NCBI GenBank assembly: GCA_003240625.1
Contig: QFMX01000006.1
Location: 62,001-126,000 of the forward strand
Origin: Sphingomonas taxi
Lineage (GTDB): Bacteria > Pseudomonadota > Alphaproteobacteria > Sphingomonadales > Sphingomonadaceae
Direction: 5' to 3'
Length of the DNA stretch: 64,000 nt
Below are positions 8,304 to 17,025 of this stretch, piece by piece (the stretch's first letter is position 1; each line of letters opens with the position of its first letter). The notes under the pieces were generated by a model. It did no database searches. It worked only from the letters and a program-made list of their open reading frames with translations, and was not told where the DNA came from. Both the position numbers and the translations under genes were made by a program.

Positions 8304-9581
8304 TCACTTCGTCTTCGCCGCGCGTTTGGGAAGCAATCCCTTGAGATCGCCGAACTTGCCCATCAGCGACTTGCCCTTCGTCTTAACGCCCTCGGTCGAG
8401 GCATCGGGCACGGCCGAGGCGAGCGCGGTCGCCAGCGCCAGGATCGGCACGATCGTCTTCGAGGTCTTGCCGACCTCGACGATCGGCTTGCCCAGCTTGG
8501 CCGCCTGGGAGGCGAGCTTCTGGTCGAACGGCACCAGGTAATCGATCTTGCGCTCGATCGAGCCTTCGAAATCCTTGCGGTTGATCTCGAGCTGGCCGCC
8601 GGCGTGCATCCGGTTGGCCAGCACGAATAGCTCGGTCTGCGGCGCGTTCGTCTTCATCCACGACAGGATACGGATCGTGTCGCGTGCTGCGGCCAGCGTC
8701 AGTTCGGTGACGATCACCGCAAGCCGAACCTCGCTGATCAGATGCGGATGCTGGATCAGCATCGCACGCGGCAGATCGACGACGGTGCATTCGAATGCCG
8801 AGCGCATCTCCTCCTGCAACTGATAGAAGGCGGAGCCGTCGGTGATCAGCGGCGTGTTGATCGGCGCTTCGGCACTCAGCACCGACAGCTTGTCCGACGC
8901 CTTGACCATCGCGCGTTCGATGAACAGCCCGTCGATCCGGCTGGGGTTGTCGATCGCATCGGTCAGGCCGCGACCCGGTTCGAGATCGAGGCCGAGCGCG
9001 CCGGTTCCGAAATGCACGTCGAGATCGAGCAGCGCGGTGGCGCGGTCTTCCTTGTCCGCGAGCAACCAGGCGACCGAAGTCGCGATCGTCGATGCGCCGA
9101 CCCCGCCACGCGTGCCGACGACGGCGATCGCGCAATGCGGGCGATCGGGCGACACCTCGACATGCTTCGGCGCGTTCAGGATCGTCTGCGCGTGACCGAA
9201 GGCCTCGCGCAGCATGTCCGGATGCAGCGGCTTCAGCAGATAGTCCTGAATCCCGCTGGCGACGAGATCACGGTACAGGCGAACGTCGTTCACCTGCCCC
9301 GCGGCGATGACGACGGTGCCGGGTTCGCACACTTCGGCGAGCGCGTTGATGTCGTTCAGCGGGTCGCCGGACTCGGCGAGATCGACGAACAGAATCTGCG
9401 GCGAGGCCGATACCGACAGCGACTGGATCGCGTTGCGCAAGCCGCCCTTGTGAATCTTCTCGACCGCCCAGCCCAGTTCGCTGGCGATTGGGCGCAGCGC
9501 CTCGGCGGTGATCTCGTCGCAGACATAGGCGGTGAAGGGCTCGCGGTGCGCGATGCCGCCCGGTTTCCAGGGTGCGTTCAT
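8304..9581 (-). CDS. cpaE: Pilus assembly ATPase-like localisation protein CpaE/TadZ
   Basis: CpaE/TadZ proteins place the Tad pilus machinery at the cell pole. Residues about 15-135 resemble an atypical receiver domain. A ParA/MinD-like P-loop domain follows, with the deviant Walker A GTRGGVGAST near residues 156-165 and ALLDLDVHFG downstream. The lysine-rich first part of a classical Walker A is replaced by TRGG, as is common in this family. The ATG at 9581 overlaps the cpaD stop by one base (TGATG) and has GGGAGG six bases upstream; a GTG three bases earlier is possible but spaced worse. This protein is not the secretion motor CpaF. Confidence 0.93.
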   Translation of the reverse strand: MNAPWKPGGIAHREPFTAYVCDEITAEALRPIASELGWAVEKIHKGGLRNAIQSLSVSASPQILFVDLAESGDPLNDINALAEVCEPGTVVIAAGQVNDVRLYRDLVASGIQDYLLKPLHPDMLREAFGHAQTILNAPKHVEVSPDRPHCAIAVVGTRGGVGASTIATSVAWLLADKEDRATALLDLDVHFGTGALGLDLEPGRGLTDAIDNPSRIDGLFIERAMVKASDKLSVLSAEAPINTPLITDGSAFYQLQEEMRSAFECTVVDLPRAMLIQHPHLISEVRLAVIVTELTLAAARDTIRILSWMKTNAPQTELFVLANRMHAGGQLEINRKDFEGSIERKIDYLVPFDQKLASQAAKLGKPIVEVGKTSKTIVPILALATALASAVPDASTEGVKTKGKSLMGKFGDLKGLLPKRAAKTK

Positions 9582-10210
9582 CACTTGCCTCCCGTGCTGG
9601 CCGCGGCGAGGCCGGCGGCGCCGGTGGGCGCCTTTTTGCGATAGGTATCGATCGCCTTATACGACAGCGCGGCATCGGTGGTCTCGGTACCCGGTGCGCC
9701 GCGCACGAGGTCGGCGGGATTGGCGATCATGGCCGCGAGGTTGCGATTGGTCGCGCAGCCATAGTTGGACGAGGTGTTCGCTTCGAAGTCGTTGGTCGAA
9801 TCGCGCGACCAGTCGGGGCAACCCGGCACTGTCGCGCGCATCCGGCTGACGACCACGCGGATCGAACCCGGCGTCACCGGGGCAGGCGTCACGGGCGCAT
9901 CGGCGCTCAGCAACAGGCCATAGCGCGAAATGACCGCGGATACGTCGTCGCGAGCGCGAAACCCTTCTGCGGCGGGATCGTCGATCGTCACTCGGTCGCC
10001 ATAACCGAGCCGCATCGTCTCGACCCAGCCTGCCAGACGTTCCGTTTCGCCCGAGGCGAGCGCGCCGCCCGCGACACCCAGGTCCAGGGCATAGTCGGTA
10101 CGGCTGACGACGGGTTGATGGACCGATTCGAGACCGCGATTCTCGGTGCCCACGCAGCCGCCGAGCAGCAGTGCGGGGACGAGAGACGCTAGGATCGACT
10201 TGTTGATCAT
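9581..10210 (-). CDS. cpaD: CpaD-family pilus assembly lipoprotein
   Basis: This 209-aa lipoprotein starts MINKSILASLVPALLLGGC; the cysteine after LLGG is a good lipobox. Downstream are TDYALDLGV, RLAGWVETMRLGYGDRV and GCATNRNLAAMIANPADLV, the last being a hallmark of CpaD proteins of the Tad system. CpaD is thought to act at the outer membrane with the CpaC secretin. The ATG was chosen because AAGGA lies upstream and the signal peptide begins there; the open frame extends about 97 codons further without signal-peptide logic. It begins 34 bases after cpaC. Confidence 0.92.
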   Translation of the reverse strand: MINKSILASLVPALLLGGCVGTENRGLESVHQPVVSRTDYALDLGVAGGALASGETERLAGWVETMRLGYGDRVTIDDPAAEGFRARDDVSAVISRYGLLLSADAPVTPAPVTPGSIRVVVSRMRATVPGCPDWSRDSTNDFEANTSSNYGCATNRNLAAMIANPADLVRGAPGTETTDAALSYKAIDTYRKKAPTGAAGLAAASTGGK

Positions 10211-10244
10211 CGGATATCCTTGGTGCGTTGCGCGGAAGCGCGGC

Positions 10245-11807
10245 TCAATTCGAGAAACCGGGGGCGGGCACGACGCCCTTTTTCGACTTGGTGCCCGCCT
10301 TGGTATCGGGACGGGGCATGGCGTCGTCCTCGGCGCGGCGGACGTCGCCGCGTGGCATCGGCAGGATCGGAGCGACCGCGCCGACCGATGGCTGGGCGTA
10401 GGTCGGCGGGGCGACCGTCGGCACCGGCCGCTTGCCGCCGCCGCTCGCGCTGAGCGTACCCAGCAGGACACGGTCGAGATCGCCCGGCGCCCGTGCACCA
10501 TCGGTCGGCAATGCGATGTCGCTCGCGTTATTGACCGGTTTCACCAGATACGGGGTGATGACGATCACCAGTTCGGTCTCGTTGCGCTGGAACGCGTTGG
10601 AACGGAACAGCGCGCCGATGATCGGCAGGTTCGAGAGCCCCGGCGTCTTGTCGTACGAATTATTGTGGCTGTTCGACAGCAGGCCACTGATCACCATGCT
10701 CTGGCCCGAACCGAGTTCGACGGTCGTTTCGGTCCGGCGCGTGGTCAGGCCGGGAACGCGGGTATTGTTCAGCGTCACGGCGTTCGAATAGTCGAGCTGC
10801 GACACCTCGGGGCGAACCCGCAACGAGATGCGGCCATCGGACAATACCGTCGGCGTGTAGGCCAGGCTGACACCGTATTGCTTGTATTCGACCGTGCTCG
10901 TCCCCAGTGCCTGTGCGACCGGGATCGGCACTTCGCCACCGGCCAGGAACGTGCCCGTTTCACCCGACAGGGCGGTAAGGTTCGGGTTCGCCAGCGTCGT
11001 CACCTGGCCAGTGGTTTCGCCGAGATCGATCGTTGCGAGCAAATCCAGTCCGAGAAGATTGCCCGCCAGGCCCAGCGTCGTTCGCTGCGCGCCCGTCGCA
11101 TAGGTCGACGTTTTCGCGCCCGTCGTGGGATTATAGGTGATCGTGCCCGGCGACCCCGTGGTGCTGCCGAACTGGATGCCCGATCCGCCACGGTCCTGCG
11201 TCAGCAGATTGACCCCGATATTCTTGATGAAGCTCCGCGTGACCTCGGCGATGCGCACCTGAAGGTTCACCTGCAACGGCGTCGCGGTCTTCAGTCGCGA
11301 TAGCACCTTCGTCGAATCGCCGACGAAGGCCTGCACCAGCCGCTCGGCTTCGGCAGCGTCCTCGGGCGCCAGAACCGTGCCGGTCAGCAGGATCAGCCCG
11401 TTCATCGGCGTCGCGACGACCTGTGCCTCGGGCATCGCAAGCCCAAGCATCTGCTGGACCGAATCGAGGTTGTTGCCGACCCGAACGGTCGCCGCATAGA
11501 CCACCGCGCCGCCCTTCGTGGTCGCGGAGATGGTCGTCTCGCCGGTCTTCTTGCCGAACAGATATAATTGCGTCGGCGAGCGGACCTGGACGTCGGCGAT
11601 CGTATCGTCCGCCACGAACAGGTCGGTCATCGGCCGCGCGAGCGTCACCAGCCGACCGCGGCCGGTGTTGACCTGCACGATGGGCGATCCGGCCGGTGCA
11701 GCAACGGCCGTGCGGCGTTGCGCGAGAGCGGGGGCGAACGGCGCGGCGCTGGCTGCGACCAAGGCGACGGCCAGAGGCCAGCCCGGCGGCGTCATCGGAA
11801 TGCGCAT
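10245..11807 (-). CDS. cpaC: Tad pilus secretin CpaC (outer-membrane channel)
   Basis: This 520-aa secretin forms the outer-membrane pore for the Tad pilus. A signal peptide (to about residue 30, ending APALAQ) is followed by a BON-like pilus-secretin domain (FVADDTIADVQVRSPTQLYL then FGKKTGETTI). The secretin core includes VNLQVRIAEVTRSF near residue 180 and GEVPIPVAQ. The C-terminal GLSNLPIIGALFRSNAFQ is diagnostic of secretins. It starts one base after the cpaB stop, so it is part of a tight operon. Confidence 0.95.
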   Translation of the reverse strand: MRIPMTPPGWPLAVALVAASAAPFAPALAQRRTAVAAPAGSPIVQVNTGRGRLVTLARPMTDLFVADDTIADVQVRSPTQLYLFGKKTGETTISATTKGGAVVYAATVRVGNNLDSVQQMLGLAMPEAQVVATPMNGLILLTGTVLAPEDAAEAERLVQAFVGDSTKVLSRLKTATPLQVNLQVRIAEVTRSFIKNIGVNLLTQDRGGSGIQFGSTTGSPGTITYNPTTGAKTSTYATGAQRTTLGLAGNLLGLDLLATIDLGETTGQVTTLANPNLTALSGETGTFLAGGEVPIPVAQALGTSTVEYKQYGVSLAYTPTVLSDGRISLRVRPEVSQLDYSNAVTLNNTRVPGLTTRRTETTVELGSGQSMVISGLLSNSHNNSYDKTPGLSNLPIIGALFRSNAFQRNETELVIVITPYLVKPVNNASDIALPTDGARAPGDLDRVLLGTLSASGGGKRPVPTVAPPTYAQPSVGAVAPILPMPRGDVRRAEDDAMPRPDTKAGTKSKKGVVPAPGFSN

Positions 11808-11808
11808 G

Positions 11809-12852
11809 TCAGTTCTTCCCCCCGACCGGAACGACGGTGATTGCGTTGCCGCGCGCCACCCGCACGACCGGCCCTTGCACGGCGACCCCGGCAGCGCCGC
11901 CAGCGGCAGGTGCCGTCGGCATCATGGACATCCCCCCTTGACCGCCGCTGCTTTCGGGCGGCTTTCCGGGGACCGAGCTTCGCTGATAGCGCGAGACGTC
12001 GGCACCGGTCTGATAGCTCGAAGCCCCCCCCTGGGGTTGGCTCGCAAGCCGCACCATCATCGCCTTTTCGGCCTTCGGATCATTGCCATCGGGCACCTTC
12101 ACCGCTCCGGACGCGATAGCCTCTTCGAGTTCGGCCGAATTGTCGGCGATCGAGCGCAGCGATAGCGACAGCGTGCCGAGCGTCTGCGCTACGGCAACCT
12201 GCTCCGCCATCTTCGGCGTCGCCTCGATCGTCACGTTCGAGAAGGTCTGGACCTTGGTCTTGCCGTCTTCGCCGACCAGATTGTCGGTGCGCTGGTCGGT
12301 GGCGAGCACGCGGATGTTGCGCATGATCGTCTCGGACACCTTCAGCGGCTGGCCATCGCCCCCGCCCGGGACCGTCTGCGTCAGGACCAGATCGATCCGA
12401 TCGCCGGGAAACACGAACCCCGCGACCGCGGCCTGCGCCGACACGGGGACGGTGACCGCGCGCATGCCCGGCCCCAGCGCGGCGGCGAGGAAACCGCGGT
12501 CGCCCGGCTTTACCAACGCTCCTTGCGTCACCGGCTGCCCGGCGGTGATGATGCTGCGCACCACCGTGCCCTGCAACGACTGGAGGTTGGTCTTGTCCCG
12601 AAGGTAATAGGCGTTGTCGACCAGCTCCTTGGGCCAGGGCTGAAACTTCAGCGCGGTTGCATCGAGGATCGTGCCGACCGGCAGCGAGCGGGTCGCGACC
12701 AGCACTTCCGGTCCGTCGACGACCGGCGCCGCCATCACGGTCGCACCGGCTTGCGGCGCAGAACTGCCGGCGATCAGCGTTCTCGCAAAGAATGCCGTGA
12801 TGGCTGCGACTATCAGCGCGCCAACCAGCAATATGATCTTACGACTGTCCAT
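11809..12852 (-). CDS. cpaB: Flp pilus assembly protein CpaB/RcpC
   Basis: CpaB/RcpC is a periplasmic, membrane-anchored pilus assembly protein. The 347-aa protein has an N-terminal helix (IILLVGALIVAAITAFFA), a SAF domain (VLVATRSLPVGTILDATAL) and the RcpC domain with GMRAVTVPVSAQAAVAGFV and FPGDRIDLVLTQTV. The C-terminal tail beyond about residue 290 is low-complexity Gly/Ser/Ala. It lies between cpaA and cpaC, the normal order. Confidence 0.94.
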   Translation of the reverse strand: MDSRKIILLVGALIVAAITAFFARTLIAGSSAPQAGATVMAAPVVDGPEVLVATRSLPVGTILDATALKFQPWPKELVDNAYYLRDKTNLQSLQGTVVRSIITAGQPVTQGALVKPGDRGFLAAALGPGMRAVTVPVSAQAAVAGFVFPGDRIDLVLTQTVPGGGDGQPLKVSETIMRNIRVLATDQRTDNLVGEDGKTKVQTFSNVTIEATPKMAEQVAVAQTLGTLSLSLRSIADNSAELEEAIASGAVKVPDGNDPKAEKAMMVRLASQPQGGASSYQTGADVSRYQRSSVPGKPPESSGGQGGMSMMPTAPAAGGAAGVAVQGPVVRVARGNAITVVPVGGKN

Positions 12853-12898
12853 GACTAGTTCGTGCCTTTCGGGCGCCGGTATTTTGCTTCGGCGTTAA

Positions 12899-13375
12899 TC
12901 ATGACTGAAACTGATTAAGGAGTGGTTCGCGCAGGGCGAGCAGGCCTGCGAACGCTATCGCAACGCCGTAGGGCACTTCGATCTGGCCTGAGGTTTTCTT
13001 GATGCCGCGCTCGATCATCATGACGATCGTCACCACGCCGCCGGCGATCGACATCACCATCAGCATCGACAGGAATGCGGGGAATGGCAGCCACAGCGCG
13101 AGCGCGACGATCAGCTTGACGTCGCCGCCGCCCATCATCCCGAAATGGAATGCGACGAGGAAGACCGCGAACACGGCGAGCGCCACGCCGATCTGCAACG
13201 CCATGTCCGGCCAGACGTCCAGCCCGTTGGCATACCACCAGACCGGCGCCATCAGCGCGACCGTGGCCGTCTTCCAGTTGGCGATCTCGCGCGTGCGCGC
13301 GTCCTGGATGCCCGCGGAAACCAACAGGCCGCCGAGTACGAGAATCAAAATTGGAAGAGCAATGTTCCACCCCAT
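12899..13375 (-). CDS. cpaA: Prepilin peptidase CpaA/TadV
   Basis: CpaA is the inner-membrane aspartic protease that processes Flp-type prepilins. This 158-aa protein has about five hydrophobic segments. Both expected aspartates are present: one in GIQDARTREI after the first helix, and one in the GxGD motif MMGGGDVKL near residue 82. It is the first gene of the operon. The start codon is only 19 bases from the start of the divergent hydrolase gene, so its promoter must reach into coding sequence. Confidence 0.93.
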   Translation of the reverse strand: MGWNIALPILILVLGGLLVSAGIQDARTREIANWKTATVALMAPVWWYANGLDVWPDMALQIGVALAVFAVFLVAFHFGMMGGGDVKLIVALALWLPFPAFLSMLMVMSIAGGVVTIVMMIERGIKKTSGQIEVPYGVAIAFAGLLALREPLLNQFQS

Positions 13376-13394
13376 CGGCTAAGCCCTAACGGAG

Positions 13395-14369
13395 ATGGCT
13401 TTCGAAAAAGTAACCGTCCCGACCGGTCCTGCATTCGACCCCGTGCGCCGCGCGATCCCTGCCGACGCGCAGGTCGGTTATTGGGTCGCACCCGACGGCT
13501 GGAAACTGCGCCGTTTCGACTGGCCGGCACCGAACCCGCGCGGACGGCTGCTGTTCCAGACCGGGCGCGGCGATATCTTCGAGAAGTATCTGGAGACGTT
13601 CGCGCACCTCCATGCGCAGGGCTGGTCGGTCACCGCGTTCGACTGGCGCGGGCAGGGGGGCTCGGGGCGGTTGTCGCCGGACCCGCATGTCGGCCATGTC
13701 GCCGACTACGGCCTCTACGACGCGGATCTCGCGGCATTCTGGGCGGACTGGCGTGCGGAGGGCGCAGGGCCGCGAATAGTGCTCGGGCATTCGATGGGTG
13801 GCATGATGGTCGTGCGGGCGCTCGCAGCCCGATCGATCGATCCCGACGCGGCTATCCTCGTCGCGCCGATGATCGGGCTGAAATCGCCGATCGGTGCCAC
13901 CATCGCCGCCCGCATCGCGCGCTGGATCGCGGCGCGTGGGGATCCGATGCGCGCGGCCTGGCGCGGCAACGAGCGGCCGGGCGCGCTGGCGTCACGCCGA
14001 TCGCTGCTGACGCATAACGGCGACCGCTATGCCGACGAACGCTGGTGGCAGGACCGGCATCCCGAACTGGTGCTCGGACCGCCAAGCTGGACCTGGCTCG
14101 CGCACGGGTTCGCCGGTGCCGCCGCACTCGTGTCGGATCCTCGGGTCGAGACGATTGAGACGCCGGTGCTGATGCTGATCGCCGACGCGGACAAGCTGGT
14201 CGATCCGCGCGCAGCGTTGCGGCTCGGCGCGCGCCTGCCCGATGCGCAGATTGTCCGGTTCGGCCCCGAATCGGCGCACGAGATCCTGCGCGAGGCGGAC
14301 GGCGTGCGTGACCGTGCGCTGGCGGCGATCGATTCGTTCCTCGCGGCCGTCGTGCCCGCACGTCCGTGA
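13395..14369 (+). CDS. Alpha/beta hydrolase, lysophospholipase-like
   Basis: This 324-aa protein belongs to the serine hydrolase group that includes monoglyceride lipases and PldB-type lysophospholipases. The nucleophile elbow GHSMGG is near residue 134. TAFDWRGQGGSGR is the typical preceding loop. The acid and base of the triad are plausibly in LIADADKLVDP and ESAHEI. No signal peptide is seen, so it is probably cytoplasmic. GGAG directly precedes the ATG with poor spacing, so the start is uncertain; a GTG at 13443 is an alternative. The stop overlaps the next gene by four bases. Confidence 0.85.
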   Translation: MAFEKVTVPTGPAFDPVRRAIPADAQVGYWVAPDGWKLRRFDWPAPNPRGRLLFQTGRGDIFEKYLETFAHLHAQGWSVTAFDWRGQGGSGRLSPDPHVGHVADYGLYDADLAAFWADWRAEGAGPRIVLGHSMGGMMVVRALAARSIDPDAAILVAPMIGLKSPIGATIAARIARWIAARGDPMRAAWRGNERPGALASRRSLLTHNGDRYADERWWQDRHPELVLGPPSWTWLAHGFAGAAALVSDPRVETIETPVLMLIADADKLVDPRAALRLGARLPDAQIVRFGPESAHEILREADGVRDRALAAIDSFLAAVVPARP

Positions 14370-15451
14370 CGCCGGTCTACGATATAGCGATCGTCGGCGC
14401 GGGCATGGCCGGCGCCAGCCTCGCCGCCGCGATCGGGTCGCGTGCCAGCGTGCTCGTGCTCGAGGCGGAGGACTCACCCGGCTATCACGCCACCGGCCGC
14501 TCGGCCGCATTCTGGTCGGAAACCTATGGCGGCCCCGATATCCAGCCGCTCACCACCGCCTCGGGTCCGTTTCTCGAAGCCGGCGGTCACCTCGCGCCAC
14601 TCGGTTCGCTCCACATCGGTCGCGCCGAGGACGAGGCGGCGATGGAAGCGTTCCTCGCCGAGTTTGCCGACAGCGACGTCGTCCTCGAACGAGTCGATCC
14701 AGCCGCGTTCGTGCCCGGTCTCCGCCCCGAATGGACACTCGGCATCCAGGAAGCGAGCTGCGCCTATATCGACGTCGCCGCGCTCCACGCGCAGAGCATC
14801 GCCGCCGCGCGCCGTGCCGGTGCGACCTTCGTCACCGATGCCGCGTTCGTCGGCGCGATCCGCACCGCCGGTGTCTGGAGCATCGATACGAAGGCCGGCA
14901 GCTTCCAGGCCCGCACGCTCGTCGACGCCGCGGGCGCCTGGGCAGACGATGTCGCGGCGCGCGCCGGCGTCCGTCCGCTTGGCCTGACCGCCTATCGCCG
15001 GACGATGGTGCAACTTCGTACCGATCCGGGCGCACCCGAGGGCCTGCCGCATATCGCCGACATCGCCGGGCGCTTCTATTTCAAGCCCGAGCCCGGCGGT
15101 CGCCTCTGGCTCAGCCCGCACGACGAAACGCCGACCGACCCGTGCGACGCCGCACCCGAGGAGATCGACGTCGCGATCGCGGTCGAGCGGTTCGAGCATG
15201 TCGTCGACTGGCGGGTCGCCGCGGTCGAGCGAAGCTGGGCGGGCCTGCGCACCTTCGCGCCCGATCGCCTGCCGATCTACGGCTTCGACCGCGACGTGCC
15301 CGGCTTCTTCTGGTGTGCAGGCCAGGGCGGCTTCGGCATCCAGACCGCCCCCGCCGCCGCGTTGCTCGCCGCCAGCCTCGTGCTCGGCACGCCCCCCGAC
15401 CCGGCGGTCGCGGCGATCGACCCGGCAACCTATTCGCCCGATCGGTTTTGA
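14366..15451 (+). CDS. FAD-dependent oxidoreductase (DAO family, glycine/D-amino acid oxidase-like)
   Basis: This 361-aa flavoprotein has an N-terminal dinucleotide fold (YDIAIVGAGMAGASLAAAI) and the family motif GYHATGRSAAFW. A C-terminal GLRTFAPDRLPIYGFD and FFWCAGQGGFGIQTAP complete the FAD site. It probably oxidises an amine or amino acid, but the substrate cannot be read from sequence. The GTG start lies in a GTGA overlap with the upstream hydrolase stop, so the two genes are translationally coupled. Confidence 0.87.
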   Translation: MTPVYDIAIVGAGMAGASLAAAIGSRASVLVLEAEDSPGYHATGRSAAFWSETYGGPDIQPLTTASGPFLEAGGHLAPLGSLHIGRAEDEAAMEAFLAEFADSDVVLERVDPAAFVPGLRPEWTLGIQEASCAYIDVAALHAQSIAAARRAGATFVTDAAFVGAIRTAGVWSIDTKAGSFQARTLVDAAGAWADDVAARAGVRPLGLTAYRRTMVQLRTDPGAPEGLPHIADIAGRFYFKPEPGGRLWLSPHDETPTDPCDAAPEEIDVAIAVERFEHVVDWRVAAVERSWAGLRTFAPDRLPIYGFDRDVPGFFWCAGQGGFGIQTAPAAALLAASLVLGTPPDPAVAAIDPATYSPDRF

Positions 15452-15489
15452 GTTAGCCTGCGACCTCCTTTCACCGAGGGATAGTCGAT

Positions 15490-15663
15490 ATGGCGCACAA
15501 GTTCGTGATCGAGCAGAACAAGGCTGGCGAGTACGTCGCCAAGTTCAAGTACAACAGCGAAACGATGTTCTGGACCGAAGGCTATTCGAGCAAGGCCGGC
15601 GCCCGGAACGCAATCGAGTCGATCATCAAGAGCGGACCAGCCGCACCAGTCGACGAAACCTGA
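15490..15663 (+). CDS. DUF1508 (YegP-like) small protein
   Basis: A 57-aa protein with a single YegP/DUF1508 unit: MAHKFVIEQNKAGEYVAKF, then SETMFWTEGYSSKAGARNAI. These domains are small alpha/beta units of unknown biochemical role. The ATG follows an AGGGATAGTCGAT leader, and the gene begins 38 bases after the FAD oxidoreductase. It is complete. Confidence 0.88.
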   Translation: MAHKFVIEQNKAGEYVAKFKYNSETMFWTEGYSSKAGARNAIESIIKSGPAAPVDET

Positions 15664-15681
15664 CGAAATCGTCCGAGTCGC

Positions 15682-15712
15682 GCGGGCGTCCCGACCGAAA
15701 CAGGGCGCCCGC
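15682..15712 (+). terminator. Possible terminator hairpin after the DUF1508 gene
   Basis: GCGGGCGTCC and GGGCGCCCGC pair over about ten bases with one wobble, around an 11-base loop. A short TTTT is present about 7 bases later. It is placed correctly, but the T-run is weak and displaced. Confidence 0.45.
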
Positions 15713-16009
15713 CGACCATTTTGCGCTCATTTCACGTCGGATCGGCAGCCGGCGCACGCACGGATCCCGCATATTTCGCATACCAATGTGCTGCATGAAT
15801 CATATTTCATGCTGGAGAAATTCCGGATTTGTTCTGCGAAAAACCAACGGGAATGACTTAGTCTCTAAAAACTAGAGAAATGTTAGTTTATTCGCTTGGT
15901 TAACGCGCCATCAACTGCGCGTCGGCAGAGCAATTCCACAGCTTCCGGATAGAGCATTCGGAAAAACCTGTGATGTCGACACCTCGTCGTTGTTGAGGGT
16001 GTAACGATC
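15713..16009. other. AT-rich non-coding region before the MraZ-like gene
   Basis: About 300 bases without a gene. The stretch around 15770-15900 is far richer in A and T than its surroundings and includes the imperfect palindrome TCTCTAAAAACTAGAGA at 15862-15878. This suggests a promoter or control region for the downstream MraZ-like gene. No TGGG-type MraZ operator repeats were seen. Confidence 0.5.
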
Positions 16010-16642
16010 ATGGACGAACTCTTCGTGGGAAGTGCGGTTTCTACGATCAGCGCGCGTGGCGAACTGATCCTTCCCGAGCATTTCTGCATTACGATACAGG
16101 CACGACAGGCGCGCGAGGATCTGTTCATCGGGCTTCACGCCGACGATCCCTGCATGCTGGTCTACGATCGCCGCAGCGTTGCCGACCAGCATTGTGCGCT
16201 GTCCGACCTTGGCGGCGAGCAGGCGTGGGACAGCGGGACGCGCGACACGCTGCTGCGGCGGCGCCTCGGCTTCGTCGCGCCGGCGCAGATGGACGGCAAG
16301 GGGCGACTGCGCATCGCGTCGTGGATGCGGTCGCGGCGGGGTGTGCGCCAGCGCGCGCTGCTGGTCGGCATGGGCCGTCATTTCGAAGTCTGGAACCTGG
16401 ATCAGGTGCTCGAACAGGGGCCGGGCGACCTGATCGTGCTGGCCGCGCTGCATCTCGATTCGCTCACTCTGGCATCGCCCACCATCAAGGAGGATCATCA
16501 TGAACCTGCTCTGTCACGCCTCGGGGCACGTCGCCGCGCCGCTCGTCCTGGAAAATCAGGGGTTCCTGTTCAGCCGCTGCCAGCGCTGCCGGCACGACCT
16601 GATCCGCTCCGCGCCATCGGTGGTCGGGTCGGCGGCCGATAG
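16010..16642 (+). CDS. MraZ-like (AbrB-fold) DNA-binding protein, orphan copy
   Basis: The first 160 residues resemble the MraZ cell-division repressor. There are two AbrB-like halves, the first with ISARGELILPEHF and DDPCMLVYD, the second with QMDGKGRLRIASWMR then LLVGMGRHFEVWN. MraZ normally starts the dcw division cluster and is followed by rsmH; here it is not, so this looks like a second copy or a diverged regulator. The frame runs 143 bases into the next gene. That tail (after about residue 163) is Arg/Pro-rich and looks like read-through of the other frame, so the original stop may have been lost. The start is the ATG after GAGGGTGTAACGATC. Confidence 0.68.
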   Translation: MDELFVGSAVSTISARGELILPEHFCITIQARQAREDLFIGLHADDPCMLVYDRRSVADQHCALSDLGGEQAWDSGTRDTLLRRRLGFVAPAQMDGKGRLRIASWMRSRRGVRQRALLVGMGRHFEVWNLDQVLEQGPGDLIVLAALHLDSLTLASPTIKEDHHEPALSRLGARRRAARPGKSGVPVQPLPALPARPDPLRAIGGRVGGR

Positions 16643-17015
16643 CTGGACCGGCGTTCCGGAAGGATTGCGGGTGGCGTGGCGTTCGACGGACGTATCGGCG
16701 TTCGATCGGCCGTCATGGTTGCAGCAGTCCTGGGCCCGGATACGGGACCGCGGCCAGCAATCCGTGATCGCGGTCGGCGACGCGGCGCAGGTCGCGCTGG
16801 CGGTGGTCGGCTGGCACGCCACCGATGCAGCCCGCCGTGCCAAGCAGACCACGCTCGCCGCCTACCGCTCGGGCCGCCGCGTGATCCGCCTGCCGCGCCC
16901 TGCACGGCCACCGCATGCGGGCATCGTCATCATCAACCTGACGATGAACCGCGACCCGTCCTGGCGGGAAACCGTCCGCTCGGACACGCAGTTCGGTGAC
17001 GTGGTAGGGGCGTGA
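16500..17015 (+). CDS. Hypothetical protein with N-terminal paired-Cys motif
   Basis: The start is strongly supported by AAGGAGGATCATC immediately before the ATG, the best ribosome-binding site in this area. The 171-aa product begins MNLLCHASGHVAAPLVLENQ, followed by FSRCQRCRHDLIRSA. The CxxC-type pair with further Cys and His residues suggests a small zinc-ribbon. The remainder is basic with Trp-rich segments and no membrane helix. It overlaps the end of the MraZ-like frame, and the pair is probably one operon. No biochemical function can be assigned. Confidence 0.72.
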   Translation: MNLLCHASGHVAAPLVLENQGFLFSRCQRCRHDLIRSAPSVVGSAADSWTGVPEGLRVAWRSTDVSAFDRPSWLQQSWARIRDRGQQSVIAVGDAAQVALAVVGWHATDAARRAKQTTLAAYRSGRRVIRLPRPARPPHAGIVIINLTMNRDPSWRETVRSDTQFGDVVGA

Positions 17016-17025
17016 CGTGCCGCAA

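Noticed and set aside
5407..8541. Very long plus-strand open frame across the tadB-tadC region
   Set aside because: It is antisense to well-recognised pilus genes, begins inside ppdK and reads as His/Arg/Asp-rich low-complexity sequence.
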